From Streptomyces tsukubensis (GTDB taxonomy: Bacteria; Actinomycetota; Actinomycetes; Streptomycetales; Streptomycetaceae), in contig NZ_CP020700.1 of NCBI RefSeq assembly GCF_003932715.1, positions 1,063,501 to 1,127,500 on the forward strand: DNA of 64,000 nucleotides, written 5' to 3'. The notes beneath the pieces are model-generated. The model did no database searches. It saw nothing but the letters and a program-made list of their open reading frames with translations, and was not told where the DNA came from. Made by a program: the position numbers and the translations under genes. Of the stretch, positions 32,869 to 42,120 are shown piece after piece. How positions within the stretch are numbered: the stretch's first letter is position 1; every line of letters begins with the position of its first letter.

Positions 32869-34086
32869 ATGACCACCGCCGCCCGGGCCGTTGCCGCCCC
32901 CTCCGCCGCCCTCCCGGGCGCACCCCGCCGCTCCCGGGTGGACTGGCGCCTGCGCTTCGCTTTTCTCTCCGTCGTATGGGGTTTCAGCTTTCTGCTGACC
33001 AAGGTCGGCACCTATGGGTTCGCCCCGTTCCAGGTGACCCTCGGCCGTCTCGTCTTCGGTACGGCGGTGCTGGCCGTGGCCCTCGCGGTGCGGCGGGAGG
33101 GCCTGCCGCGCGGGCGGCGGACCTGGCTGCATCTGACGGTGTCCGCATTCCTGCTGAACGCCCTGCCCTTCTCCCTCTTCGCCTACTCCCAGGAGACGAT
33201 CCCCTCCGCGCTGGCCGCGATCTGCAACGCGACGTCGCCGCTGTGGGGCATGGTCCTGTCCCTGGTCGCCCTCTCCGAGGACCGGCCGACCAGGCGCCGC
33301 GTCGCCGGACTCGGCATCGGCTTCCTCGGGGTGCTCACGGTGCTCGGCGCCTGGCAGGGATTCTCCGGGATCGCCCCGGGTGGCACCGCAATGGCGCTGC
33401 TGGCCTCCCTGAGCTACCCGGTCGGCTGGATATACATCCGCCGCACGCTGGCGGGGAGCAGCCACTCGAATCTGTCGCTGACCACCGCCCAGCTGACGGT
33501 CGCCACGGTCCAGCTCGCCGTCGTCACCCCGCTGTTCGCCGGTTTCCCGACCTCGTTCCCGGTGGTGCCGCTGCTGTCCGTCGCCGCGCTCGGAGCGCTG
33601 GCCACCGGCCTCGCGATGCTCGTGCAGTACGGGCTGGTCGCCGAAATCGGTCCGACGACGGCCCAGATGGTCACCTACTTCACCCCGGTCATCGCGACGG
33701 TCGCGGGTGTGACGGTCCTCGGTGAGCATCTGAGCTGGAGCACTCCGGTGGGCGCCCTGGTGATCATCGCGGGCGCGGCGCTCAGCCAGTCCCGCCCCAG
33801 GGCCCGGGCCCGGACTGCGGCACCGGTGGCGCGGGGCGGCCCCTCCGTCCCACCACCGGTCCAGCCCGCCGTCTCGCCCTCCGTCTCGCCCTCCGTCCCG
33901 TCCGCCCGGGGCCCGTTGCCCGTGAAGGCGCGGGGCGCCGGGGCGGCCGAAGAGGTTCCGGCAGCCGGAGAGAGTGCTCCGGATCCGGACCCCGACCCGG
34001 ATCCCCGCCCGGCGGCCGGACGGGCCGAAGAGGTGCCCACCCGCGCCCCGGCCTCCGCGGCCTCGGGTGGCACCGGGGAGATATGA
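32869..34086 (+). CDS. EamA/DMT-family transporter with acidic, Pro-rich tail
   Basis: Inner-membrane transporter of 405 aa. Ten hydrophobic segments in two EamA repeats (residues about 24-305), e.g. AFLSVVWGFSFLLTKVG and GVTVLGEHLSWSTPVGALVI. About 95 extra C-terminal residues form a disordered Pro/Ser then Asp/Glu-rich tail (DPDPDPDPRPAAG), expected in the cytoplasm. Divergent from the LysR regulator. Substrate unknown. Confidence 0.88.
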   Translation: MTTAARAVAAPSAALPGAPRRSRVDWRLRFAFLSVVWGFSFLLTKVGTYGFAPFQVTLGRLVFGTAVLAVALAVRREGLPRGRRTWLHLTVSAFLLNALPFSLFAYSQETIPSALAAICNATSPLWGMVLSLVALSEDRPTRRRVAGLGIGFLGVLTVLGAWQGFSGIAPGGTAMALLASLSYPVGWIYIRRTLAGSSHSNLSLTTAQLTVATVQLAVVTPLFAGFPTSFPVVPLLSVAALGALATGLAMLVQYGLVAEIGPTTAQMVTYFTPVIATVAGVTVLGEHLSWSTPVGALVIIAGAALSQSRPRARARTAAPVARGGPSVPPPVQPAVSPSVSPSVPSARGPLPVKARGAGAAEEVPAAGESAPDPDPDPDPRPAAGRAEEVPTRAPASAASGGTGEI

Positions 34087-34147
34087 GGGCGTTCCGCCTC
34101 CCGCCCGGCACTCCAGGGTCCGCGGATGGAGCGGGGCGCGGTTGCCT

Positions 34148-35464
34148 TCAGCCGTAGCTCCGTCGCCTGACGGGCCCCACGGCCTGGGCGACGGCCTCGG
34201 CCAGCGGGCCGATATCGTCCCCGGTGAGCGTGGAGACGGTGAGCCGGATACCGGGCGGGGCGGCGATCCGGAAGCGCGCCCCTGGCGCGACGGCCCAGCC
34301 CGCGTGCAGCAGCCGGGCGACCGTCCCGGTCTCGTCGGCGACCGGCACCCAGACGTTCATCCCGCTCCGCCCGTGGGCGAGGACGCCCCGCCGGGCCAGG
34401 GCCGCGATCAGCGCGTCGCGGCGGCTGCCGTAGGCCGCCGCCACCTCGGCCGGGTCGATCGCCCCCGTGGTCCACAGCCGGACGACGGCGAGCTGGAGCA
34501 GTCGGCTGACCCAGCCCGGGCCGACGAACTGCCGTCCCTCCACCCGGTCCACGGTGACCGGGTCGCCGGTGAGCACGGCGGTCCGCAGATCGGGGCCGTA
34601 GGCCTTGGCCGTGGAACGGACGAACGCCCAGCGGTCCGTGCTCCCCGCCAGAGGGTGCAGCGGCAGATCGACGATGCCGTGCCCGTGATCGTCCTCGATG
34701 AGCAGGGTGCCCGGGGAGCGGGCCAGGACGTCCCGCAGCACCGCGGCGCGCTCCGCGCCGACCGCGGCGCCCGTCGGATTCTGGGCGCGGGCGGTGACGA
34801 CGACCGCCCGGGCACCCGCGGCGAGCGCCCGGGCCACCCCGTCCGGCAGCGGCCCGTCGTCGTCGACGGGGACGGGGACCGGCCGCAGCCCCAGCGCCGG
34901 GACGAGGTCGAGCAGATTGCCCCAGCCCGGATCCTCCACGGCCACCTGGTCCCCGGGCCGCAGATGCGCCGCGAGTACGCGTTCGATGGCGTCGAGCGAC
35001 CCCGAGGTCACGGCGACGGGCCCGGGCGGCACCCCGCCTGCGTCCAGCGCCACGCGGGCGAGTCGGGCCAGCTCGGGCTCGACGGTGGGCCCCCCGTAGA
35101 GACCGTGGTGCGAGGTCTGCCGATTGCGCCGCGCGGCGTCGGCGAGGGCGTCCTCCAGCGGGGGCAGCAGCGCCGGATCCGGATTGCCTTCGCTCACGTC
35201 CCGTACGCCGGGGGGCGCTTCGACCCGGAGCGCCCCCCGCGCGGTACTGACCGGCCGGGGCAGCACCCGGCTGCCCCGGCGGCCCGCCGTCTCGATGATC
35301 CCGCGCTCGCGCAGGGTCCGATAGGCGGCGGCGACCGTGTTCGGGTTCACCCCGAGGGTCTCCGCCAACTCCCTCATGGGCGGCAGCAGTTGCCCGGGCT
35401 CCAGCGCACCGTCGGCCACCCCGCGCTCCACGCTGGCCGCAATGTCCGATGCGCGACGCCCCAC
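34148..35464 (-). CDS. MocR-family regulator (GntR HTH fused to aminotransferase)
   Basis: Regulator of 438 aa. N-terminal GntR winged helix (LLPPMRELAETLGVNPNTVAAAYRTLRERG) fused to a fold-type I aminotransferase domain with a PLP-lysine region VRSTAKAYGPDLRTAV. MocR proteins sense PLP or amino compounds and control neighbouring genes. The GTG at 35464 has GGAGAG upstream; an ATG ten codons earlier is possible. Divergent from a PPOX-fold gene and sharing a palindrome with it. Confidence 0.9.
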   Translation of the reverse strand: MGRRASDIAASVERGVADGALEPGQLLPPMRELAETLGVNPNTVAAAYRTLRERGIIETAGRRGSRVLPRPVSTARGALRVEAPPGVRDVSEGNPDPALLPPLEDALADAARRNRQTSHHGLYGGPTVEPELARLARVALDAGGVPPGPVAVTSGSLDAIERVLAAHLRPGDQVAVEDPGWGNLLDLVPALGLRPVPVPVDDDGPLPDGVARALAAGARAVVVTARAQNPTGAAVGAERAAVLRDVLARSPGTLLIEDDHGHGIVDLPLHPLAGSTDRWAFVRSTAKAYGPDLRTAVLTGDPVTVDRVEGRQFVGPGWVSRLLQLAVVRLWTTGAIDPAEVAAAYGSRRDALIAALARRGVLAHGRSGMNVWVPVADETGTVARLLHAGWAVAPGARFRIAAPPGIRLTVSTLTGDDIGPLAEAVAQAVGPVRRRSYG

Positions 35465-35496
35465 AATCCGATACTCTCCTAGCACAAACAGCATTA

Positions 35497-35508
35497 TGCA
35501 CTAGTGCA
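35497..35508. promoter_or_regulatory. Palindromic operator TGCACTAGTGCA
   Basis: Perfect 12-bp palindrome between the divergent MocR and PPOX genes, 12 bp before the PPOX ATG. The AT-rich flanks (CATTA and AATGG) hold likely promoter elements, so binding would control both genes. MocR binding is inference. Confidence 0.65.
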
Positions 35509-35519
35509 ATGGAGTTGTC

Positions 35520-36209
35520 ATGTCGGATGCCGCGCCCGATGTCGTCCCGGCGGTCCCGGACGCCTATGCCCCGACCGAGCGGACCGTGCCCACCCGCAGC
35601 CGGGAACGCGCCGCGTACGACCGCGAGACGGTCCACGCGATACTCGACCAGGAGTACGTCTGCCATCTGGGCTTCGTCCGCGACGGCCGCCCGGTCGTGC
35701 TGCCCACGCTGTACGGACGGGTCGGTGAGCGGTTGTACGTCCACGGCTCGACCGGCTCCCGCCCGCTGCGGATGGCGGGCGGCGAGGACCCCGGTCTCGC
35801 GGTGTGTCTGACGGTCACCCACCTCGACGGTCTGGTGCTGGCCCGCTCCGCCTTCCACCACTCGATGAACTACCGCTCGGTGATGGTCCACGGCATCGCC
35901 CACCAGGTCACCGATGCCGAGGAGAAGCTGGCCGCCCTGGACGCGCTGGTCGACCACGTGGTCCCCGGCCGGTCAGCCGACTCCCGCCCGGCGAACGCCA
36001 AGGAGGCGGCGGCGACGGCCGTCCTCCGGCTCGACCTGGACGAGGTGTCGGCGAAGATCCGCACCGGCGGCCCCAACGACGAGCCGGAGGACCAGGACCT
36101 GCCGTACTGGACGGGCGTGGTCCCGGTGAGCAGGGCGTACGGCACCCCGGTGCCCGCCGAGGACCTCGCGCCCTCCGTCGTACTGCCCCCCTATCTCCAG
36201 GGGTACTGA
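35520..36209 (+). CDS. PPOX-fold flavoprotein of the MocR-linked type
   Basis: Protein of 229 aa. Split-barrel pyridoxamine-phosphate-oxidase fold: AILDQEYVCHLGFVRDGRPVVLPTLYGRVGERLYVHGST, followed by a region rich in FHHSMNYRSVMVHG, which can supply histidines to a cofactor. GGAG stands before the ATG. MocR/PdxR regulators often control B6-related genes, so a role in PLP metabolism or its detoxification is possible. Starts 55 bp from the MocR gene. Confidence 0.88.
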   Translation: MSDAAPDVVPAVPDAYAPTERTVPTRSRERAAYDRETVHAILDQEYVCHLGFVRDGRPVVLPTLYGRVGERLYVHGSTGSRPLRMAGGEDPGLAVCLTVTHLDGLVLARSAFHHSMNYRSVMVHGIAHQVTDAEEKLAALDALVDHVVPGRSADSRPANAKEAAATAVLRLDLDEVSAKIRTGGPNDEPEDQDLPYWTGVVPVSRAYGTPVPAEDLAPSVVLPPYLQGY

Positions 36210-36230
36210 GCCTCTCCAGGTCACACCACC

Positions 36231-36266
36231 GGCTCCGGGGCCCCGCCCGGGCGGGGCCCCGGAGCC
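36231..36266. terminator. Strong bidirectional terminator
   Basis: GGCTCCGGGGCCCCGC (36231-36246) and GCGGGGCCCCGGAGCC (36251-36266) make a perfect 16-bp stem with a 4-nt loop, between convergent genes. Confidence 0.88.
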
Positions 36267-36276
36267 GTATCCGCCG

Positions 36277-37284
36277 CTACGCCCCGACGCGACCCGGGCG
36301 GGCTTCCGCCCGGGCCAGCCCCACGACCGCCGTGAGCAGCAGCAGCGTGCCCAGCACGGTTGCGCCGGTGAGCCGTTCACCGAGGAACGCGGTGGCCACG
36401 ACGGCCGCGCTGACCGGCTCCAGCAGCATCACCACCGAGACGGTCGCGGCCCGGACGGCGGCCGCGCCGACGAAGTAGAGGACGTACGCCAGCGCGGTCG
36501 GCACCGCCGCCACGTACCCCAGCAGCACCAGCACGCGCAGCGGATCCCCGCTCGCCGGGAAGAGGCCCTCGGCCAGGGCGAGCGGCAGCAGGCAGACCGC
36601 ACCGATACCGAACGACCAGGCGGTGGTGGTCACCGCGTCGGCCCCGCCGCCGCGGCCGAGCCCCCGGGCGATCAGGGTGATCGCCGCATAGCCCGCCGCG
36701 GCGAGCAGCGCGAGGAGCACCCCTGGGGTGCGTACGGTGCCGTCCTCGCCGCCCAGTACCAGGACCGTCAGACCGGCGAGCGCCCCGCCGACGGCGAGCG
36801 CCCCGCCTCCGCCGAGCCGCTCCCCCAGCAGCAGCCGGGCACCGGCCGCGATCAGTACGGGCCCGGCCCCGAGGGTGACCACGGTGGCGACCGCCAGCCC
36901 GGTGGCGTCGACGGCGGCGAAGTAGGCGCTCTGGAAGACGGTGAGTCCGGCACCGGCACCCAGGATCCGCAGCAGCCTGCGCCGCCGGGACTCCGGCCGG
37001 ACGGTACGGACGGCACGCGCCGCTCCCGGCCGCCGCCGCAGCGCCAGCACCCCGAGCAGCAGAAGCAGTCCGCCCGCACAGCGCCAGAAGGAGAGGGACA
37101 GCGGCCCCGGCCCGCCCGCGGCGAACACCAGGGAGGCCGCCGCGCCCGCGGTCCCCCAGGCAAGGCCGGCGACGATCAGACAGAGCAGGCTCCGCCCGAC
37201 GGGCGGGGCGGCCGCGCCGCCGGGAAGGGACGGCGGCACGGGCCCGGGCACACCGAGGGAAGGGATGGACGAGGGGTTCGACAC
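36277..37284 (-). CDS. EamA/DMT-family transporter
   Basis: Membrane protein of 335 aa, ten hydrophobic segments, two EamA repeats ([22 protein letters not shown] and [21 protein letters not shown]). The GTG at 37284 (reading [11 protein letters not shown]) has GGAG upstream. Same strand as the next EamA gene upstream and may form an operon with it, though 166 bp lie between. Substrate unknown. Confidence 0.87.
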   Translation of the reverse strand: MSNPSSIPSLGVPGPVPPSLPGGAAAPPVGRSLLCLIVAGLAWGTAGAAASLVFAAGGPGPLSLSFWRCAGGLLLLLGVLALRRRPGAARAVRTVRPESRRRRLLRILGAGAGLTVFQSAYFAAVDATGLAVATVVTLGAGPVLIAAGARLLLGERLGGGGALAVGGALAGLTVLVLGGEDGTVRTPGVLLALLAAAGYAAITLIARGLGRGGGADAVTTTAWSFGIGAVCLLPLALAEGLFPASGDPLRVLVLLGYVAAVPTALAYVLYFVGAAAVRAATVSVVMLLEPVSAAVVATAFLGERLTGATVLGTLLLLTAVVGLARAEARPGRVGA

Positions 37285-37450
37285 GTGTGGTCTCCGTGGA
37301 GGAAGGACGGGAAGAGGTCGTCGCTCTGCGCGGGACGCGGGCAGCGACGGACCGCCCGGGGACACCCCGGGCCCGGTCCTCGTCGGAGAAGGGCGCCGCC
37401 CGCGCTAGCGGGCGGGAGGCGGAAGCACGGTCGAATGCATGATCGGGACC

Positions 37451-38509
37451 TTATGCCCCGGAACGGCCGGCCGACAACTCCCCTTCGGCGCCGGGCCGCA
37501 GCCCGGCCGGGGCCGGATCCCCGGCGTGTACGGCGTCCCGGGAGCCGGCCGGATCCCCGGCGCGGACGTCGCCCCCGGAGGCGACCGGCCCGGACGGGGC
37601 CTTCGGCGCCTGGGACTGCGCGATGAACGCCCCCGTCAGCACCAGCGCCCCGCCCACGATCTGCGGCAGCGACAGGTGTTCCCGCAGCAGCACCCAGGCC
37701 AGCACGGTGGCCACGACCGCTTCCAGACAGGCCACCACCCCCGCGACCTGCGGCGACAGCTTCCGTACCGAGACGACGCCGGTGACATAGGCGAAGACGG
37801 TCGCGATGAGGACGACCCAGCCGAGCAGCAGCCAGGCCTGCACCTCGCTGCCGCCCATCGTGACCGTGCCGCCGAGCAGTCCGGCGTCCATGGTCCAGGG
37901 CCGGGCGACGATCGTCAGTACGGCCGCACCGACCAGCAGCCCGTAGGCGATCACCCCGAGCGGATCCGCCCGGGTCTCCTCGTCGCCGCTCCCGTGGTCC
38001 GCCAGAAGGAAGTAACAGGCCTGGCAGCAGGCCGCGCCGAGGGCCAGCAGCAGTCCGAGGACGTCGAAGCTCAGCCCGGCCCACACCTCGACCACACAGG
38101 CCAGACCGGTCACCGCGAGCACCACGCCGACGGCCGCGGCACGGGTGACCGGCCGCCGCTGGACGAACCGGATCCACCCCAGGACCAGCGCCGGGCCGAG
38201 GTATTCGACGAGCAGCGCCACCCCGACCGGAATCCGGGAGATGGAAGCGAAGTAGAAGGCCTGCACACCGGCGACCGCGAGCAGTCCGAAGCCGAGCAGC
38301 AGCACCGGTTTGCGCCGCACCAGATCACGGTGCCGCCAGGCGAGCGGCAGCATCACCAGCGCCGCGCCGGTCACCCGTAGCCACACCACGTGCAGCGGGT
38401 CCAGCCCCGCCTCGATCAGCGGCTTGGCCGCCACACCCGAACCGCCGAACGCAAGGGCGGAGGCCAGGGCGATGCCCAGGCCGCTTTTTCTCCCGGAAGT
38501 CGCCTGCAT
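37451..38509 (-). CDS. EamA/DMT-family transporter
   Basis: Membrane protein of 352 aa with ten hydrophobic segments, including ALAFGGSGVAAKPLIEAGL and CLEAVVATVLAWVLLREHLSLPQI. The C-terminal 45 residues are Gly/Asp/Pro-rich. The ATG at 38509 (MQATSGRKSG) starts the family-like N-terminus. Third EamA gene within 6 kb. Substrate unknown. Confidence 0.88.
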   Translation of the reverse strand: MQATSGRKSGLGIALASALAFGGSGVAAKPLIEAGLDPLHVVWLRVTGAALVMLPLAWRHRDLVRRKPVLLLGFGLLAVAGVQAFYFASISRIPVGVALLVEYLGPALVLGWIRFVQRRPVTRAAAVGVVLAVTGLACVVEVWAGLSFDVLGLLLALGAACCQACYFLLADHGSGDEETRADPLGVIAYGLLVGAAVLTIVARPWTMDAGLLGGTVTMGGSEVQAWLLLGWVVLIATVFAYVTGVVSVRKLSPQVAGVVACLEAVVATVLAWVLLREHLSLPQIVGGALVLTGAFIAQSQAPKAPSGPVASGGDVRAGDPAGSRDAVHAGDPAPAGLRPGAEGELSAGRSGA

Positions 38510-38652
38510 CGGCACATCATGCCAGCAGCCGTCATGAGCGTCGACCAGGTGACGCATGTCGAGACGGTACGGAATCCGAGGGGCCGCAAGGCTCTGGCAC
38601 CGCCGCCCGGGCGGAACCCCGACTGCCGTGCCCCGTCACGTACCGGACACCC

Positions 38653-39198
38653 TCAGGACGCTTCGGCGATCTCGCCTCCGGCCCGCTCCCGGAGGGATTC
38701 CGGATCCACCCCGGCACGCCGCAGCACCTCCGCCGCCCGGCACTCCGGGTCGGCCGCCAGCGCGGCGAGCAGATCGACCCCGGCTGCGCGCCCCGCCCCC
38801 CGCCGGGCGGCCTGCTCCAGCGCGCCGTCCACCGCACCGACCGCCGAGGGCGACCAGGCCCCGCCGCCGGACCGCGGGAGCGGAAGGCGTACGACGGGCA
38901 CCGCGCCCGAATCCTCCACCGCACCGCGCCAGCGCAGCCCGTACCCGATGCTCCGCTGCGCGAGATACCCGCGGACGCGGGCGACCTTGGGCCCGGGGCC
39001 GAGCGCGGCCCGCGCCTCCGGATCGGCTTCCAGGAGGGAGTGCAGCAGATGTGCGGTGTCGATCTGGCGGTCCCCGTCCCGCAGGGCCCGGCGGCGCGCA
39101 CCCGCCACCACCGAAGCGAGTTCGGGCGTGAGCCGTCCATTGGGGTCGGTATGCGGTACGGGCAGCGGGCGGGGCGATCGCGGGGCGGAGTTCTGCAC
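38653..39198 (-). CDS. Orphan Clp_N (ClpA/B/C N-terminal) domain protein
   Basis: Protein of 181 aa made of two Clp_N repeats: LTPELASVVAGARRRALRDGDRQIDTAHLLHSLLEADPEAR and, later, DGALEQAARRGAGRAAGVDLLAALAADPECRAAEVL. In Clp ATPases these recruit substrates or adaptors; here no AAA+ module follows. A GTG at 39198 with a GAGGTGGG sequence upstream was chosen over a TTG. It may compete with or deliver substrates to ClpC. Divergent from a small ORF. Confidence 0.85.
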   Translation of the reverse strand: MQNSAPRSPRPLPVPHTDPNGRLTPELASVVAGARRRALRDGDRQIDTAHLLHSLLEADPEARAALGPGPKVARVRGYLAQRSIGYGLRWRGAVEDSGAVPVVRLPLPRSGGGAWSPSAVGAVDGALEQAARRGAGRAAGVDLLAALAADPECRAAEVLRRAGVDPESLRERAGGEIAEAS

Positions 39199-39431
39199 AA
39201 CTCCCACCTCATCAGTCAACGGCCCTGAAAGCGTCCCCGTCCGGGGCTATTCGCCCATCCCACAGAAGTTGGGCACACCTGGCCCATTACTCCTCCTTGC
39301 GGATGAGATCGCGACACCTTCCCACGGGGCCCGCGCGCCGCCTTGCCCGCGCGCGCCCCCTGCGCCCCGGATGCCTCGTAAAAGTGCCTCGGGCAAGCAA
39401 CCGCAACCGGCGAAATCACGTCACCCGGGGC

Positions 39432-39626
39432 ATGTTCTGGTTGGTCGCCCTGCCCGCAGCGGACGGACGGGAGTACGTGTACCGGGTGTACGCACCCGCC
39501 GAGGCGCTGCGCGCGGATGTGTTCTGGGCCGCCTTCCACTGCCATGACGAGGGCCCCCACCCCCGGGCGTCCGACTGCTTCGACGCCGCCGAGATCCGCC
39601 GCCACGCACTGATCGAACAGCACTGA
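39432..39626 (+). CDS. Small conserved hypothetical protein
   Basis: Protein of 64 aa, starts MFWLVALPAADGREYVYRVY, aromatic and with a Cys-His pair (FHCHDEGPHPRASDC) that could bind metal. No ribosome binding site is evident before the ATG. Codon bias is Streptomyces-like. No function recognised. Confidence 0.5.
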   Translation: MFWLVALPAADGREYVYRVYAPAEALRADVFWAAFHCHDEGPHPRASDCFDAAEIRRHALIEQH

Positions 39627-39729
39627 TCGAAAGCACTGACCGAACAGCACTGCCCCCTCTGCGCATTGAATGTTCGGGACGATCCGGCTACCTTCCGCGC
39701 ACCGTGACCCGACAGGGAGGGGTGGCCGC

Positions 39730-40191
39730 ATGGCCGAAGTCAGCGCCGAGGCCCGGATCGGGGCACCGGCCGAACAGGTCTGGGCCCGGCTGACGGACTT
39801 CGCCGGGTACGGACGGTGGAACGTCCTGCACACCGGTTTCCCCGAGGGTGCGCCCACCGCGCTGGAGCCGGGGGCCACCTACCGGGAGAACATGAAGCTC
39901 ATGGGCTTTCCCGCCGAGGTGACATGGACGGTGGCGGAGTTCGAGCCCGGACTGGTGCTGGACGTCCGCGGCCGGGGCCCGATGGGGGTGAACATCGGCA
40001 ACCGCTACTCGCTGACGCCGGACGGCGCGGCGACCGTCGTCAGGATCGCGGGGGAGTTCACCGGGGCGGCGGTCTCGCTGATGGCGGGCAGACTCCAGGA
40101 ATCCGCGACGGCCGCGCTCAACGAGTCACTGGAGAAGCTGGCCGGGCTGGTGGCCGGAGGAGGCGGGCCCGACCCGGCGCACACCCCGTGA
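39730..40191 (+). CDS. SRPBCC-family protein
   Basis: Protein of 153 aa with the SRPBCC pattern SAEARIGAPAEQVWARLTDFAGYGRWNVLHTGFPEG and C-terminal amphipathic helix ATAALNESLEKLAGLV. It would bind a hydrophobic ligand or act as a cyclase. GGGAGGGG stands upstream of the ATG. Convergent with the PadR gene, separated by two hairpins. Confidence 0.87.
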   Translation: MAEVSAEARIGAPAEQVWARLTDFAGYGRWNVLHTGFPEGAPTALEPGATYRENMKLMGFPAEVTWTVAEFEPGLVLDVRGRGPMGVNIGNRYSLTPDGAATVVRIAGEFTGAAVSLMAGRLQESATAALNESLEKLAGLVAGGGGPDPAHTP

Positions 40192-40300
40192 TTCCGGCCC
40201 GGCCCCCGCCCGAGGCCGGCGCGCGGGCGGTTCACCGGACGCGGCGCGCGGGCTCGCCGCCGGCCCGCCCGACGGACCCGGCACCGAGGCCCGACATGCG

Positions 40301-40335
40301 CTACGGGTCCCGCACGCATCGCGCGGAACCCGTAG
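40301..40335. terminator. Terminator hairpin between SRPBCC and PadR genes
   Basis: CTACGGGTCCCGC and GCGGAACCCGTAG pair over 13 positions with one mismatch. Located between convergent genes. Confidence 0.7.
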
Positions 40336-40349
40336 GCCCTTCTCCTTGC

Positions 40350-40375
40350 GTCCCGGCACCTCCGGGCGCCGGGAC
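40350..40375. terminator. Second hairpin beside the PadR stop codon
   Basis: GTCCCGGC (from 40350) pairs with GCCGGGAC (to 40375), 6 bp from the PadR stop codon. Confidence 0.6.
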
Positions 40376-40380
40376 CGGTG

Positions 40381-40986
40381 TCAGTCGTCGTCGGCGAGGA
40401 TGAGGTAGAGCTTCTTCCGGCTCTCGTTGATGACCTCGACCGCCTTCTGGCGCTGCTCGGGGCTGCCGGTCTTCCAGACCTGCCCGAAGGCCTCCATCAG
40501 CCCCCAGCCCGCCTGCCGGATCTCGTTGACCGTGTCCCAGTCGACCCCGCGGCCGACCTCTTCCCACGGAGCCTCAGGACCGGCCTCGGCCTCGGTGCGC
40601 CCGGCATCGGTGAGCGTGAACAGCTTCTTGCCGCCCTCGCTGGCGCTGACGATCAGACCCTCGTCCTCCAGCAGCTGCAGGGTCGGATAGACGGAGCCGG
40701 GGCTGGGCTTCCAGGCGCCGTCGCTCCGCTCCCCGATCTCCTGGATCATCTCGTAACCGTGCATCGGCCGGTCCCGCAGCAACGCCAGGATCGAGGCCCG
40801 TACATCACCGCGCCGGGCCCTTCCCCGGCCACCGCCGCCTCCGCGGCCCCGGCCGCCGCCGAACGGGCCGCCGAAGGGCGGACCGAACTGCCCGAAGGCC
40901 CCGCGGCGCCCTTCGGCGCCGTCCCGGCCCCGATGTCCGGGGCCGCAGTGACGGCCGTGTTCGTTGTCGTCCCGATAGGAACCCAT
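40381..40986 (-). CDS. PadR-family transcriptional regulator
   Basis: Regulator of 201 aa. Gly/Arg-rich N-terminal 60 residues (FGGPFGGGRGRGGGGG), then PadR winged helix: ASILALLRDRPMHGYEMIQEIGERSDGAWKPSPGSVYPTLQLLEDEGLI, followed by the dimerisation helices. AAGGAG precedes the ATG at 40986. PadR proteins usually repress themselves or a neighbour. The palindrome CGATATATCG lies 42 bp upstream of the start. Confidence 0.9.
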   Translation of the reverse strand: MGSYRDDNEHGRHCGPGHRGRDGAEGRRGAFGQFGPPFGGPFGGGRGRGGGGGRGRARRGDVRASILALLRDRPMHGYEMIQEIGERSDGAWKPSPGSVYPTLQLLEDEGLIVSASEGGKKLFTLTDAGRTEAEAGPEAPWEEVGRGVDWDTVNEIRQAGWGLMEAFGQVWKTGSPEQRQKAVEVINESRKKLYLILADDD

Positions 40987-41027
40987 CACGACACTCCTTC
41001 CATCGTTGATCCATCGCGATGCTTCAA

Positions 41028-41037
41028 CGATATATCG
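41028..41037. promoter_or_regulatory. Palindrome CGATATATCG upstream of padR-type gene
   Basis: Perfect 10-bp AT-centred palindrome in the 219-bp divergent region between the PadR and PhzF genes. Candidate PadR operator and core promoter. Inference. Confidence 0.5.
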
Positions 41038-41205
41038 GAATCTGTCGCCGAACAAGCTCACCGACATGATCCTTCGCTCGCCGCCCGATGTGCATCGCCG
41101 CAGGACCGGGGTGCGCCGGGGTCCTCCGGACCCACCGGGAGACAGGGGCCGCCGAACCGCGATTGGCCTTGGCGGCCGGGGACGGAGCGCCCGTACGGTC
41201 GCCCC

Positions 41206-42036
41206 ATGAGAATCCGATTCGTCGACGCCTTCACCCCCCGGCCCTTCGGGGGCAACCCCGCGGCCGTCGTCCTCCTGCCCGACTCCCCGGCGTTCCCCGA
41301 CGACGCCTGGCTGCAGCAGGTCGCCGCCGAGGTGAACCTCTCCGAAACGGCCTACGCCCACCCGCTGCCCGAGGGCACGCCCGACGCCGACTGGGCACTG
41401 CGCTGGTTCACCCCGACCACCGAGGTCGACATGTGCGGGCACGCCACCCTGGCGACCGCCCATGTCCTGCACACCACGGGCACCGCCACGGGGACCATCC
41501 GCTTCGCCGCCCGCTGCGGGATCCTCACCGCCACGGCACACGACGACGGCACCATCACCCTCGACTTCCCCACCGCCCCCATCACCCCCGCCGCTCTGCC
41601 CGACGGGGTCGACCGGGCGATCGGCGCCCCGGTGCTCTCGGTGCACGACACCGGACCGGCCGTCGGTGATCTGGTCGTCGAGGTCGCCGGCGAGCAGACC
41701 GTGCTCGCGCTCTCCCCGGACCTGCCGGCCGTGGCGCGGCTCTCCCGGCGGGGCATCATCGTCACCGCGGCGGCCGACGACCCGGACAGCGGCTACGACT
41801 TCGTCTCCCGCTGCTTCTTCCCGAACGCCGGTATCGACGAGGACCCGGTGACGGGCAGCGCCCACACCGCACTCGCCCCGTTCTGGTCGGCCCGCCTGGG
41901 CCGCACCGAACTGACCGGCCGACAGGGCACCACCGCCCGCTCCGGGCTGGTCAGGACCGCACTGCGCGGCGCGCGGACGCTGCTGACGGGCAGCGCGGTC
42001 ACCGTGATCGACGGGGAACTGCTGGCCGCCCCCTGA
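41206..42036 (+). CDS. PhzF-family isomerase
   Basis: Protein of 276 aa. Standard opening RFVDAFTPRPFGGNPAAVVLL, the active-site Glu in AAEVNLSETAYAHPL, VDMCGHATLATAHVLH and the C-terminal half motif GIDEDPVTGSAHTAL, both halves of the DAP-epimerase-like fold. Despite the phenazine name, most PhzF proteins have unknown substrates. Divergent from PadR. Length typical. Confidence 0.93.
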   Translation: MRIRFVDAFTPRPFGGNPAAVVLLPDSPAFPDDAWLQQVAAEVNLSETAYAHPLPEGTPDADWALRWFTPTTEVDMCGHATLATAHVLHTTGTATGTIRFAARCGILTATAHDDGTITLDFPTAPITPAALPDGVDRAIGAPVLSVHDTGPAVGDLVVEVAGEQTVLALSPDLPAVARLSRRGIIVTAAADDPDSGYDFVSRCFFPNAGIDEDPVTGSAHTALAPFWSARLGRTELTGRQGTTARSGLVRTALRGARTLLTGSAVTVIDGELLAAP

Positions 42037-42120
42037 CGGCCCCGCGTCCCGGGCCGGGCAACCGTGCGAGGGGCGTACGGCCCCGGCCCGTACCCCCTCC
42101 CGCACCACCCGGCACCGCCC

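Noticed and set aside
39297..39431. Extended N-terminus for the 64-aa protein
   Set aside because: The extension is Arg-rich with no supported start; the Met at 39432 begins the structured sequence.
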